From Synchiropus splendidus (Eukaryota; Chordata; Actinopteri; Syngnathiformes; Callionymidae), in contig NC_071351.1 of the NCBI RefSeq assembly GCF_027744825.2, positions 16,319,001 through 16,383,000 of the forward strand: 64,000 nt of DNA, in the 5' to 3' direction. The translations under genes were made by a program, and so were the position numbers. Under the pieces are notes generated by a model that had not been told where the DNA came from, did not search any database, and saw only the letters and a program-made list of their open reading frames with translations. Within the stretch, counting starts at the first letter, position 1. The number at the start of each line of letters is the position of its first letter. This document shows positions 34,936-47,924 of this stretch, piece by piece.

Positions 34936-37900
34936 CCTGAGATAAGGTGGGTTTCGGAACGCCAAACATAAAAGTGTTGATAACTTTCGAAAAACACTTC
35001 AGACAGCTTAGATTTGATGTGCAACTACTAGAAAGACCCTTTCTGCTATAGTGGGAGGTTAAAATTTCATGTTCTGAAGCTTCCCTGAAAAGTTATGGCA
35101 CAATGCACTAAAACGCTTTTCAGCCTGAGATAAGGTGGGTTTCGGAACGCCAAACATAAAAGTGTTGATAACTTTCGAAAAACACTTCAGACAGCTTAGA
35201 TTTGATGTGCAACTACTAGAAAGACCCTTTCTGCTATAGTGGGAGGTTAAAATTTCATGTTCTGAAGCTTCCCTGAAAAGTTATGGCACAATGCACTAAA
35301 ACGCTTTTCAGCCTGAGATAAGGTGGGTTTCGGAACGCCAAACATAAAAGTGTTAATAACTTTCGAAAAACACATCAGACAGCTTAGATTTGATGTGCAA
35401 CAACTAGAAAGACCCTTTCTGGTATAGTGGGAGGTTAAAATTTCATGTTCTGAAGCTTCCCTGAAAAGTTATGGCACAATGCGTAAAAACGCTTTTCAGC
35501 CTGAGATAAGGTGGGTTTCGGAACGCCAAACATAAAAGTTTTGATAACTTTCGAAAAACACTTCACACAGCTTAGATTTGATGTGCAACTACTAGAAAGA
35601 CCCTTTCTGCTATAGTGGGAGGTTAAAATTTCATGTTCAGAAGCTTCCCTGAAAAGTTATGGCACCATGCAAAAAACGCTTTTTAGCCTGAGATAAGGTG
35701 GGTTTCGGAACGGCAAACATGAAGGTGTTGATAACTTTCAAAAAACACTCCAGACAGCTTAGATTTGATGTGCAACTACTAGAAAGACCCTTTCTGCTAT
35801 AGTGGGAGGTTAAAATTTCAAGTTCTGAAGCTTCCCTGAAAAGTTATGGCACAATGCACAAAAACGCCTTTCAGCCTTAGATGAGGGGGGTTCGGAACGC
35901 CAAACATAAAAGTGTTGATAACTTTCGAAAAACACTTCAGACAGCTTAGATTTGATGTGCAACTACTAGAAAGACCCTTTCTGCTATAGTGGGAGGTTAA
36001 AACTTCATGTTCTGAAGCTTCCCTGAAAAGTTATGGCACAATGCACAAAAACGCTTTTCAGCCTGAGATAAGGTGGGTTTCGGAACGCCAAACATAAAAG
36101 TGTTGATAACTTTCGAAAAACACTTCAGACAGCTTAGATTTGATGTGCAACTAGTAGAAAGACCCTTTCTGCTATAGTGGGAGGTTAAAATTTCATGTTC
36201 TGAAGCTTCCCTGAAAAGTTATGGCACAATGCGTAAAAAGGCGTTTTCAGCCTGAGATAAGGTGGATTTCGGAACACTAAACATAAAAATGTTGATAACT
36301 TTCGAAAAACACTTCAAACAGCTTAGATTTGATGTGCAACAACTAGAAAGACCCTTTCTGCTATACTGGGAGGTTAAAATTTCATGTTCTGAAGCTTCCC
36401 TGAAAAGTTATGGCACAATGCGTAAAAACGCTTTTCAGCCTGAGATAAGGTGGGTTTCGGAACACTAAACATAAAAATGTTGATAACTTTCGAAAAACAC
36501 TTCAAACAGCTTAGATTTGATGTGCAACTACTAGAAAGACCCTTTCTGCTATAGTGGGAGGTTAAAATTTCATGTTCTGAAGCTTCCCTGAAAAGTTATG
36601 GCACAATGCGTAAAAAAGCTTTTCAGCCTGAGATAAGGTGGGTTTCGGTACGCCAAACATAAAATTGTTAATAACTTTCGAAAAACACTTCAGACAGCTT
36701 AGATTTGATGTGCAACTACAAGAAAGACCCTTTCTGCTATAGTGGGAGGTTAAAATTTCATGTTCTGAAGCTTCCCTGAAAAGTTATGGCACAATGCGTA
36801 AAAAGGCGTTTTCAGCCTGAGATGAGGTGGGTTTCGGAACGCCAAACATAAAAGTGTTAATAACTTTCGAAAAACACTTCAGACAGCTTAGATTTGATGT
36901 GCAACTACTAGAAAGACCCTTTCTGCTATAGTGGGAGGTTAAAATTTTATGTTCTGAAGCTTCCCTGAAAAGTTATGGCACAATGCACAAAAACGCTTTT
37001 CAGCCTGAGAAAAGGTGGGTTTCGGAACGCCAAACATAAGTGTTGATAACTTTCGAAAAACACTTCAGACAGCTTAGATTTGATGTGCAACAACTAGAAA
37101 GACCCTTTCTGCTATAGTGGGAGGTTAAAATTTCATGTTCTGAAGCTTCCCTGAAAAGTTATGGCACAATGCGTAAAAACGCTTTTCAGCCTGAGATAAG
37201 GTGGGTTTCGGAACGCCAAACATAAAAGTTTTGATAACTTTCGAAAAACACTTCAGACAGCTTAGATTTGATGTGCAACTACTAGAAAGACCCTTTCTGC
37301 TATAGTGGGAGGTTAAAATTTCATGTTCAGAAGCTTCCCTGAAAAGTTATGGCACCATGCACAAAAACGCTTTTCAGCCTGAGATAAGGTGGGTTTCGGA
37401 ACGGCAAACATGAAAGTGTTGATAACTTTCAAAAAACACTCCAGACAGCTTAGATTTGATGTGCAACTACTAGAAAGACCCTTTCTGCTATAGTGGGAGG
37501 TTAAAATTTCAAGTTCTGAAGCTTCCCTGAAAAGTTATGGCACAATGCACAAAAACGCCTTTCAGCCTTAGATAAGGGGGGTTCGGAACGCCAAACATAA
37601 AAGTGTTGATAACTTTCGAAAAACACTTCAGACAGCTTAGATTTGATGTGCAACTACTAGGAAGACCCTTTCTGCTATAGTGGGAGGTTAAAACTTCATG
37701 TTCTGAAGCTTCCCTGAAAAGTTATGGCACAATGCATTAAAACGCTTTTCAGCCTGAGATAAGGTGGGTTTCGGAACGCCAAACATAAAAGTGTTGATAA
37801 CTTTCGAAAAACACTTCAGACAGCTTAGATTTGATGTGCAACCACTAGAAAGACCCTTTCTGCTATAGTGGGAGGTTAAAATTTCATGTTCTGAAGCTTC

Positions 37901-38536
37901 CCTGAGAAGTTATGGCACAATGCACAAAAACGCTTTTCAGCCTGAGATAAGGTGGGTTTCGGAACGCCAAACATAAACGTGTTGATAACTTTCGAAAAAC
38001 ACTTCAGACAGCTTAGATTTGATGTGCAACTACTAGAAAGACCCTTTCTGCTATAGTGGGAGGTTAAAATTTAATGTTCTGAAGCTTCCCTGAAAAGTTA
38101 TGGCACAATGCGTAAAAAAGCTTTTCAGCCTGAGATAAGGTGGGTTTCGGTACGCCAAACATAAAATTGTTAATAACTTTCGAAAAACACTTCAGACAGC
38201 TTAGATTTGATGTGCAACTACAAGAAAGACCCTTTCTGCTATAGTGGGAGGTTAAAATTTCATGTTCTGAAGCTTCCCTGAAAAGTTATGGCACAATGCG
38301 TAAAAAGGCGTTTTCAGCCTTTAATGAGGTGGGTTTCGGAACGCCAAACATAAAAGTGTTAATAACTTTCGAAAAACACTTCAGACAGCTTAGATTTGAT
38401 GTGCAACTACTAGAAAGACCCTTTCTGCTATAGTGGGAGGTTAAAATTTTATGTTCTGAAGCATCCCTGAAAAGTTATGGCACAATGCGTAAAAAGGCGT
38501 TTTCAGCCTGAGATAAGGTGGATTTCGGAACGCCAA
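33840..38536. repeat. Block B, copy 1 (about 4.7 kb, 25-monomer offset)
   Basis: It matches the following block at an offset of 4697 bp. Markers include a rare CTTCACACAG at 35564 (and 40261), GCCTTAGATGAG at 34373 (and 39070), and CAACCACTAG near 37841 (and 42538). It has one monomer absent from copy 2 (about 36469-36656, GAACACTAAAC with GATGTGCAACTAC). The left end overlaps block C copy 2, so block B was duplicated after block C or together with part of it. Confidence 0.87.
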
Positions 38537-41500
38537 ACATAAAAGTGTTAATAACTTTCGAAAAACACATCAGACAGCTTAGATTTGATGTGCAACAACT
38601 AGAAAGACCCTTTCTGGTATAGTGGGAGGTTAAAATTTCATGTTCTGAAGCTTCCCTGAAAAGTTATGGCACAATGCGTAAAAACGCTTTTCAGCCTGAG
38701 ATAAGGTGGGTTTCGGAACGCCAAACATAAAAGTTTTGATAACTTTCGAAAAACACTTCAGACAGCTTAGATTTGATGTGCAACTACTAGAAAGACCCTT
38801 TCTGCTATAGTGGGAGGTTAAAATTTCATGTTCAGAAGCTTCCCTGAAAAGTTATGGCACCATGCACAAAAACGCTTTTTAGCCTGAGATAAGGTGGGTT
38901 TCGGAACGGCAAACATGAAAGTGTTGATAACTTTCAAAAAACACTCCAGACAGCTTAGATTTGATGTGCAACTACTAGAAAGACCCTTTCTGCTATAGTG
39001 GGAGGTTAAAATTTCAAGTTCTGAAGCTTCCCTGAAAAGTTATGGCACAATGCACAAAAACGCCTTTCAGCCTTAGATGAGGGGGGTTCGGAACGCCAAA
39101 CATAAAAGTGTTGATAACTTTCGAAAAACACTTCAGACAGCTTAGATTTGATGTGCAACTACTAGAAAGACCCTTTCTGCTATAGTGGGAGGTTAAAATT
39201 TCATGTTCTGAAGCTTCCCTGAAAAGTTATGGCACAATGCACAAAAACGCTTTTCAGCCCGAGATAAGGTGGGTTTCGGAACGCCAATCATAAAAATGTT
39301 GATAACTTTCAAAAAACACTTCAGACAGCTTAGATTTGATGTGCAACTACTAGAAAGACCCTTTCTGCTATAGTGGGAGGTTAAAATTTCATGTTCTGAA
39401 GCTTCCCTGAAAAGTTATGGCACAATGCACAAAAACGCCTTTCAGCCTTAGATAAGGGGGGTTCGGAACGCCAAACATAAAAGTGTTGATAACTTTTGAA
39501 AAACACATCAGACAGCTTAGATTTGATGTGCAACTAATAGAAAGAGCCTTTCTGCTATAGTGGGAGGTTAAAATTTCATGTTCTGAAGCTTCCCTGAAAA
39601 GTTATGGCACAATGCGTAAAAACGCTTTTCAGCCTGAGATAAGGTGGGTTTCGGAACGCCAAACATAAAAGTGTTGATAACTTTCGAAAAACACTTCAGA
39701 CAGCTTAGATTTGATGTGCAACTACTAGAAAGACCCTTTCTGCTATAGTGGGAGGTTAAAATTTCATGTTCTGAAGCTTCCCTGAAAAGTTATGGCACAA
39801 TGCACTAAAACGCTTTTCAGCCTGAGATAAGGTGGGTTTCGGAACGCCAAACATAAAAGTGTTGATAACTTTCGAAAAACACTTCAGACAGCTTAGATTT
39901 GATGTGCAACTACTAGAAAGACCCTTTCTGCTATAGTGGGAGGTTAAAATTTCATGTTCTGAAGCTTCCCTGAAAAGTTATGGCACAATGCACTAAAACG
40001 CTTTTCAGCCTGAGATAAGGTGGGTTTCGGAACGCCAAACATAAAAGTGTTAATAACTTTCGAAAAACACATCAGACAGCTTAGATTTGATGTGCAACAA
40101 CTAGAAAGACCCTTTCTGGTATAGTGGGAGGTTAAAATTTCATGTTCTGAAGCTTCCCTGAAAAGTTATGGCACAATGCGTAAAAACGCTTTTCAGCCTG
40201 AGATAAGGTGGGTTTCGGAACGCCAAACATAAAAGTTTTGATAACTTTCGAAAAACACTTCACACAGCTTAGATTTGATGTGCAACTACTAGAAAGACCC
40301 TTTCTGCTATAGTGGGAGGTTAAAATTTCATGTTCAGAAGCTTCCCTGAAAAGTTATGGCACCATGCAAAAAACGCTTTTTAGCCTGAGATAAGGTGGGT
40401 TTCGGAACGGCAAACATGAAAGTGTTGATAACTTTCAAAAAACACTCCAGACAGCTTAGATTTGATGTGCAACTACTAGAAAGACCCTTTCTGCTATAGT
40501 GGGAGGTTAAAATTTCAAGTTCTGAAGCTTCCCTGAAAAGTTATGGCACAATGCACAAAAACGCCTTTCAGCCTTAGATGAGGGGGGTTCGGAACGCCAA
40601 ACATAAAAGTGTTGATAACTTTCGAAAAACACTTCAGACAGCTTAGATTTGATGTGCAACTACTAGAAAGACCCTTTCTGCTATAGTGGGAGGTTAAAAT
40701 TTCATGTTCTGAAGCTTCCCTGAAAAGTTATGGCACAATGCATTAAAACGCTTTTCAGCCTGAGATAAGGTGGGTTTCGGAACGCCAAACATAAAAGTGT
40801 TGATAACTTTCGAAAAACACTTCAGACAGCTTAGATTTGATGTGCAACCACTAGAAAGACCCTTTCTGCTATAGTGGGAGGTTAAAATTTCATGTTCTGA
40901 AGCTTCCCTGAAAAGTTATGGCACAATGCGTAAAAAGGCGTTTTCAGCCTGAGATAAGGTGGATTTCGGAACACTAAACATAAAAATGTTGATAACTTTC
41001 GAAAAACACTTCAAACAGCTTAGATTTGATGTGCAACAACTAGAAAGACCCTTTCTGCTATAGTGGGAGGTTAAAATTTCATGTTCTGAAGCTTCCCTGA
41101 AAAGTTATGGCACAATGCGTAAAAAAGCTTTTCAGCCTGAGATAAGGTGGGTTTTGGTACGCCAAACATAAAATTGTTAATAACTTTCGAAAAACACTTC
41201 AGACAGCTTAGATTTGATGTGCAACTACAAGAAAGACCCTTTCTGCTATAGTGGGAGGTTAAAATTTCATGTTCTGAAGCTTCCCTGAAAAGTTATGGCA
41301 CAATGCGTAAAAAGGCGTTTTCAGCCTGAGATGAGGTGGGTTTCGGAACGCCAAACATAAAAGTGTTAATAACTTTCGAAAAACACTTCAGACAGCTTAG
41401 ATTTGATGTGCAACTACTAGAAAGACCCTTTCTGCTATAGTGGGAGGTTAAAATTTTATGTTCTGAAGCTTCCCTGAAAAGTTATGGCACAATGCACAAA

Positions 41501-43166
41501 AACGCTTTTCAGCCTGAGAAAAGGTGGGTTTCGGAACGCCAAACATAAGTGTTGATAACTTTCGAAAAACACTTCAGACAGCTTAGATTTGATGTGCAAC
41601 AACTAGAAAGACCCTTTCTGCTATAGTGGGAGGTTAAAATTTCATGTTCTGAAGCTTCCCTGAAAAGTTATGGCACAATGCGTAAAAACGCTTTTCAGCC
41701 TGAGATAAGGTGGGTTTCGGAACGCCAAACATAAAAGTTTTGATAACTTTCGAAAAACACTTCAGACAGCTTAGATTTGATGTGCAACTACTAGAAAGAC
41801 CCTTTCTGCTATAGTGGGAGGTTAAAATTTCATGTTCAGAAGCTTCCCTGAAAAGTTATGGCACCATGCACAAAAACGCTTTTCAGCCTGAGATAAGGTG
41901 GGTTTCGGAACGGCAAACATGAAAGTGTTGATAACTTTCAAAAAACACTCCAGACAGCTTAGATTTGATGTGCAACTACTAGAAAGACCCTTTCTGCTAT
42001 AGTGGGAGGTTAAAATTTCAAGTTCTGAAGCTTCTCTGAAAAGTTATCGCAAAATGCACAAAAACGCCTTTCAGCCTTAGATAAGGGGGGTTCGGAACGC
42101 CAAACATAAAAGTGTTGATAACTTTCGAAAAACACTTCAGACAGCTTAGATTTGATGTGCAACTACTAGAAAGACCCTTTCTGCTATAGTGGGAGGTTAA
42201 AACTTCATGTTCTGAAGCTTCCCTGAAAAGTTATGGCACAATGCACAAAAACGCTTTTCAGCCTGAGATAAGGTGGGTTTCGGAACGCCAAACATAAAAG
42301 TGTTGATAACTTTCGAAAAACACTTCAGACAGCTTAGATTTGATGTGCAACTAGTAGAAAGACCCTTTCTGCTATAGTGGGAGGTTAAAATTTCATGTTC
42401 TGAAGCTTCCCTGAAAAGTTATGGCACAATGCATTAAAACGCTTTTCAGCATGAGATAAGGTGGGTTTCGGAACGCCAAACATAAAAGTGTTGATAACTT
42501 TCGAAAAACACTTCAGACAGCTTAGATTTGATGTGCAACCACTAGAAAGACCCTTTCTGCTATAGTGGGAGGTTAAAATTTCATGTTCTGAAGCTTCCCT
42601 GAGAAGTTATGGCACAATGCACAAAAACGCTTTTCAGCCTGAGATAAGGTGGGTTTCGGAACGCCAAACATAAACGTGTTGATAACTTTCGAAAAACACT
42701 TCAGACAGCTTAGATTTGATGTGCAACTACTAGAAAGACCCTTTCTGCTATAGTGGGAGGTTAAAATTTAATGTTCTGAAGCTTCCCTGAAAAGTTATGG
42801 CACAATGCGTAAAAAAGCTTTTCAGCCTCAGATAAGGTGGGTTTCGGTACGCCAAACATAAAATTGTTAATAACTTTCGAAAAACACTTCAGACAGCTTA
42901 GATTTGATGTGCAACTACAAGAAAGACCCTTTCTGCTATAGTGGGAGGTTAAAATTTCATGTTCTGAAGCTTCCCTGAAAAGTTATGGCACAATGCGTAA
43001 AAAGGCGTTTTCAGCCTTTAATGAGGTGGGTTTCGGAACGCCAAACATAAAAGTGTTAATAACTTTCGAAAAACACTTCAGACAGCTTAGATTTGATGTG
43101 CAACTACTAGAAAGACCCTTTCTGCTATAGTGGGAGGTTAAAATTTTATGTTCTGAAGCTTCCCTG
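38537..43166. repeat. Block B, copy 2 (about 4.6 kb)
   Basis: It abuts copy 1 in the same orientation. The offset is 4697-4698 bp to about 41050, 4509 bp (one monomer missing) to about 42200, then 4697 bp again because a monomer with CTAGTAGAAAG is gained near 42300. Private changes include TTCTCTGAAAAGTTATCGC near 42030. Homology fades near 43166, where copy 1 has GCATCCCTG and copy 2 GCTTCCCTG. Confidence 0.87.
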
Positions 43167-44450
43167 AAAAGTTATGGCACAATGCACAAAAACGCTTTTC
43201 AGCCTGAGATAAGGTGGGTTTCGGAACGCCAAACATTGAAAGTGTTGATAACTTTCGAAAAACACTTCAAAAAGCTTAGATTTGATGTGCAACTACTAGT
43301 AAGACCCTTTCTGCTATAGTGGGAGGTTAAAATTTCATGTTCTGAAGCTTCCCTGAAAAGTTATGGCACAATGCGTAAAAAGGCGTTTTCAGCCTGAGAT
43401 AAGGTGGATTTCGGAACGCCAAACATAAAAGTGTTAATAACTTTCGAAAAACACATCAGACAGCTTAGATTTGATGTGCAACTAATAGAAAGACCCTTTC
43501 TGCTATAGTGGGAGGTTAAAATTTCATGTTCTGAAGCTTCCCTGAAAAGTTATGGCTCAATGCGTAAAAACGCTTTTCAGCCTGAGATAAGGTAGGTTTC
43601 GGAACACTAAACATAAAAATGTTGATAACTTTCGAAAAACACTTCAAACAGCTTAGATTTGATGTGCAACAACTAGAAAGACCCTTTCTGCTATAGTGGG
43701 AGGTTAAAATTTCATGTTCTGAAGCTTCCCTGAAAAGTTATGGCACAATGCGTAAAAACGCTTTTCAGCCTGAGATAAGGTGGGTTTCGGAACGCCAAAC
43801 ATAAAAGTTTTGATAACTTTCGAAAAACACTTCAGACAGCTTAGATTTGATGTGCAACTACTAGAAAGACCCTTTCTGCTATAGTGGGAGGTTAAAATTT
43901 CATGTTCAGAAGCTTCCCTGAAAAGTTATGGCACAATGCACAAAAACGCTTTTCAGCCTGAGATAAGGTGGGTTTCGGAACGGCAAACATAAAAGTGTTG
44001 ATAACTTTCTAAAAACACTTCAGACAGCTTAGATTTGATGTGCAACTACTAGAAAGACCCTTTCTGCTATAGTGGGAGGTTAAAATTTCATGTTCTGAAG
44101 CTTCCCTGAAAAGTTATGGCACAATGCACAAAAACGCTTTTCAGCCTGAGATAAGGTGGATTTCGGAACGCCAATCATAAAAATGTTGATAACTTTCAAA
44201 AAACACTCCAGACAGCTTAGATTTGATGTGCAACTAGTAGAAAGACCCTTTCTGCTATAGTGGGAGGTTAAAATTTCATGTTCTGAAGCTTCCCTGAAAA
44301 GTTATGGCACAATGCACAAAAACGCTTTTCAGCCTGAGATAAGGTGGGTTTCGGAACGCCAAACAAGAAAGTGTTGATAACTTTCGAAAAACACTTCAGA
44401 CATTTTAGATTTTAAGTGCAACTACTAGAAAGACCCTTTCTGCTATAGTG
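43167..44450. repeat. Mosaic monomers between blocks B and D
   Basis: About seven monomers. One has a one-base insertion (ACATTGAAAG at 43235) with CTTCAAAAAGC. Others have GCGTAAAAAGGCG, GAACACTAAAC and CCAATCAT. The last monomer has CATTTTAGATTTTAAG, a relative of HOR type 5 from 4-17 kb that otherwise does not occur in the middle of the window. Confidence 0.78.
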
Positions 44451-46324
44451 GGAAGTTAAAATTTCATGTTCTGAAGCTTCCCTAAAAAGTTATGGCACAA
44501 TGCACAAATACGCTTTTCAGCCTGAGATAAGGTGGATTTCGGAACGCCAAACATAAAAGTGTTGATAACTTTCGAAAAACACGTCGGACTCCTTAGATTT
44601 TATGTGCACCTACTAGAAAGACCCTATCTGCTATAGTGGGAGGTTAAAATTCCAAATTCTGAAGCTTCCCTAAGAAGTTATGGCACAATGCACAAAAACG
44701 CTTTTCAGCCTGAGATAAGGTGGGTTTCGGAACGCCAAAATAACGTGTTGATAACTTTCGAAAAACACTTCAGACAGCTTAGATTTGATGTGCAACTAAT
44801 ATTAAGACCCTTTCTGCTATAGTGGGAGGTTAAAAATTCATGTTCTGAAGCTTCCCTGAAAAGTTATGGCACAATGCACAAAAACGCCTTTTAGCCTGAG
44901 ATAAGTTGGGTTTCGGAACGCCAAACATAAAAGTGTTGATAACTTTCGAAAAACACTTCAGACAGCTTAGATTTGATGTGCAACTACTAGAAAGACCCTT
45001 TCTGCTATAGTGGGAGGTTAAAATTTCAAGTTCTGAAGCTTCCCTGAAAAGATATGGCACAATGCACAAAAACGCTTTTCAGCCTGAGATAAGGTGGGTT
45101 TCGGAACGCCAAACATAAAAGTGTTGATAACTTTCGAAAAACACTTCAGACAGCTTAGATTTGATGTGCAACTACTAGAAAGACCCTTTCTGCTATAGTG
45201 GGAGGTGAAAATTTCATGTTCTGAAGCTTCCCTGAAAAGTTATGGCACAATGCACAAAAACGCTTTTCAGACTGAGATAAGGTGGGTTTCGGAACGCCAA
45301 ACATAAAAGTGTTGATAACTTTCGAAAAACACTTCAGACAGCTTAGATTTGATGTGCAACTAATAGAAAGACCCTTTCTGCTATAGTGGGAGGTTAAAAT
45401 TTCATGTTCTGAAGCTTCCCTGAAAAGTGATGGCACAATGCGTAAAAACGCTTTTCAGCCTGAGATAAGGTGGGTTTCGGTACGCCAAACATAAGTGTTA
45501 ATCACTTTCGAAAAACATCAGACAGCTTAGATTTGATGTGCAACTACTAGAAAGACCCTTTCTGCTATAGTGGGAGGTTAAAATTTCATGTTCTGAAGCT
45601 TCCCTGAAAAGTTATGGCACAATGCGTAAAAAGGCGTTTTCAGCCTGAGATAAGGTGGGTTTCGGAACGCCAAACATAAAAGTGTTAATAACTTTCGAAA
45701 AACACATCAGACAGCTTAGATTTGATGTGTAACTAATAGAAAGACCCTTTCTGCTATAGTGGGAGGTTAAAATTTCATGTTTTGAAGCATCCCTGAAAAG
45801 TTATGGCACAATGCGTAAAAACGCTTTTCAGCCTGAGATAAGGTGGGTTTCGGTACGCCAAACATAAAAGTGTTAATAACTTTCGAAAAACACTTCAGAC
45901 AGCTTAGATTTGATGTGCAACTACTAGAAAGACCCTTTCTGCTATAGTGGGAGGTTAAAATTTCATGTTCTGAAGCTTCCCTGAAAAGTTATGGCACAAT
46001 GCACAAAAACGCTTTTCAGCCTGAGATAAGGTGGGTTTCGGAACGCCAAACATAAAAGTGTTGATAACTTTCGAAAAACACTTCAGACAGCTTAGATTTG
46101 ATGTGCAACTACTAGAAAGACCCTTTCTGCTATAGTGGGAGGTTAAAATTTTATGTTCTGAAGCTTCCCTGAAAAGTGATGGCACAATGCACAAAAACGC
46201 TTTTCAGCCTGAGATAAGGTGGGTTTCGGAACGCCAAACTAAAAATTTTGATAACTTTCGAAAAACACTTCAGACAGCTTAGATTTGATGTGCAACGACT
46301 AGAAAGACCCGTTCTGCTATAGTG
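44451..46324. repeat. Block D, copy 1 (1874 bp, ten monomers)
   Basis: Landmarks repeat exactly 1874 bp later: AATACG at 44507 and 46381, and GGTACGCC with CATAAGTGTTAATCAC near 45479 and 47353. It contains a type-6-like monomer (CACGTCGGACTCC), a two-base-short GCCAAAATAACG monomer, AACTAATATTAAG (about 44797), TTCAAGTTCTG with GATATGG, AAACATCAGAC (two bases short), and GTGTAACTAATAG. Three 2-bp losses explain 1874 instead of 1880. Confidence 0.92.
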
Positions 46325-47924
46325 GGAAGTTAAAATTTCATGTTCTGAAGCTTCCCTAAAAAGTTATGGCACAATGCACAAATACGCTTTTCAGCCTGAG
46401 ATAAGGTGGATTTCGGAACGCCAAACATAAAAGTGTTGATAACTTTCGAAAAACACGTCGGACTCCTTAGATTTTATGTGCACCTACTAGAAAGACCCTA
46501 TCTGCTATAGTGGGAGGTTAAAATTCCAAGTTCTGAAGCTTCCCTAAGAAGTTATGGCACAATGCACAAAAACGCTTTTCAGCCTGAGATAAGGTGGGTT
46601 TCGGAACGCCAAAATAACGTGTTGATAACTTTCGAAAAACACTTCAGACAGCTTAGATTTGATGTGCAACTAATATTAAGACCCTTTCTGCTATAGTGGG
46701 AGGTTAAAAATTCATGTTCTGAAGCTTCCCTGAAAAGTTATGGCACAATGCACAAAAACGCCTTTTAGCCTGAGATAAGTTGGGTTTCGGAACGCCAAAC
46801 ATAAAAGTGTTGATAACTTTCGAAAAACACTTCAGACAGCTTAGATTTGATGTGCAACTACTAGAAAGACCCTTTCTGCTATAGTGGGAGGTTAAAATTT
46901 CAAGTTCTGAAGCTTCCCTGAAAAGATATGGCACAATGCACAAAAACGCTTTTCAGCCTGAGATAAGGTGGGTTTCGGAACGCCAAACATAAAAGTGTTG
47001 ATAACTTTCGAAAAACACTTCAGACAGCTTAGATTTGATGTGCAACTACTACAAAGACCCTTTCTGCTATAGTGGGAGGTGAAAATTTCATGTTCTGAAG
47101 CTTCCCTGAAAAGTTATGGCACAATGCACAAAAACGCTTTTCAGACTGAGATAAGGTGGGTTTCGGAACGCCAAACATAAAAGTGTTGATAACTTTCGAA
47201 AAACACTTCAGACAGCTTAGATTTGATGTGCAACTAATAGAAAGACCCTTTCTGCTATAGTGGGAGGTTAAAATTTCATGTTCTGAAGCTTCCCTGAAAA
47301 GTGATGGCACAATGCGTAAAAACGCTTTTCAGCCTGAGATAAGGTGGGTTTCGGTACGCCAAACATAAGTGTTAATCACTTTCGAAAAACATCAGACAGC
47401 TTAGATTTGATGTGCAACTACTAGAAAGACCCTTTCTGCTATAGTGGGAGGTTAAAATTTCATGTTCTGAAGCTTCCCTGAAAAGTTATGGCACAATGCG
47501 TAAAAAGGCGTTTTCAGCCTGAGATAAGGTGGGTTTCGGAACGCCAAACATAAAAGTGTTAATAACTTTCGAAAAACACATCAGACAGCTTAGATTTGAT
47601 GTGTAACTAATAGAAAGACCCTTTCTGCTATAGTGGGAGGTTAAAATTTCATGTTCTGAAGCATCCCTGAAAAGTTATGGCACAATGCGTAAAAACGCTT
47701 TTCAGCCTGAGATAAGGTGGGTTTCGGTACGCCAAACATAAAAGTGTTAATAACTTTCGAAAAACACTTCAGACAGCTTAGATTTGATGTGCAACTACTA
47801 GAAAGACCCTTTCTGCTATAGTGGGAGGTTAAAATTTCATGTTCTGAAGCTTCCCTGAAAAGTTATGGCACAATGCACAAAAACGCTTTTCAGCCTGAGA
47901 TAAGGTGGGTTTCGGAACGCCAAA
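46325..47924. repeat. Block D, copy 2 (about 1.6 kb)
   Basis: A tandem copy of block D at 1874-bp offset, lost after about 47924, where this copy continues with CATAAGTG while copy 1 has CATAAAAGTG. Differences are few, for example CTACTACAAAG near 47046 versus CTACTAGAAAG near 45172, and CCAAGTTCTG versus CCAAATTCTG near 46527. Confidence 0.9.
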
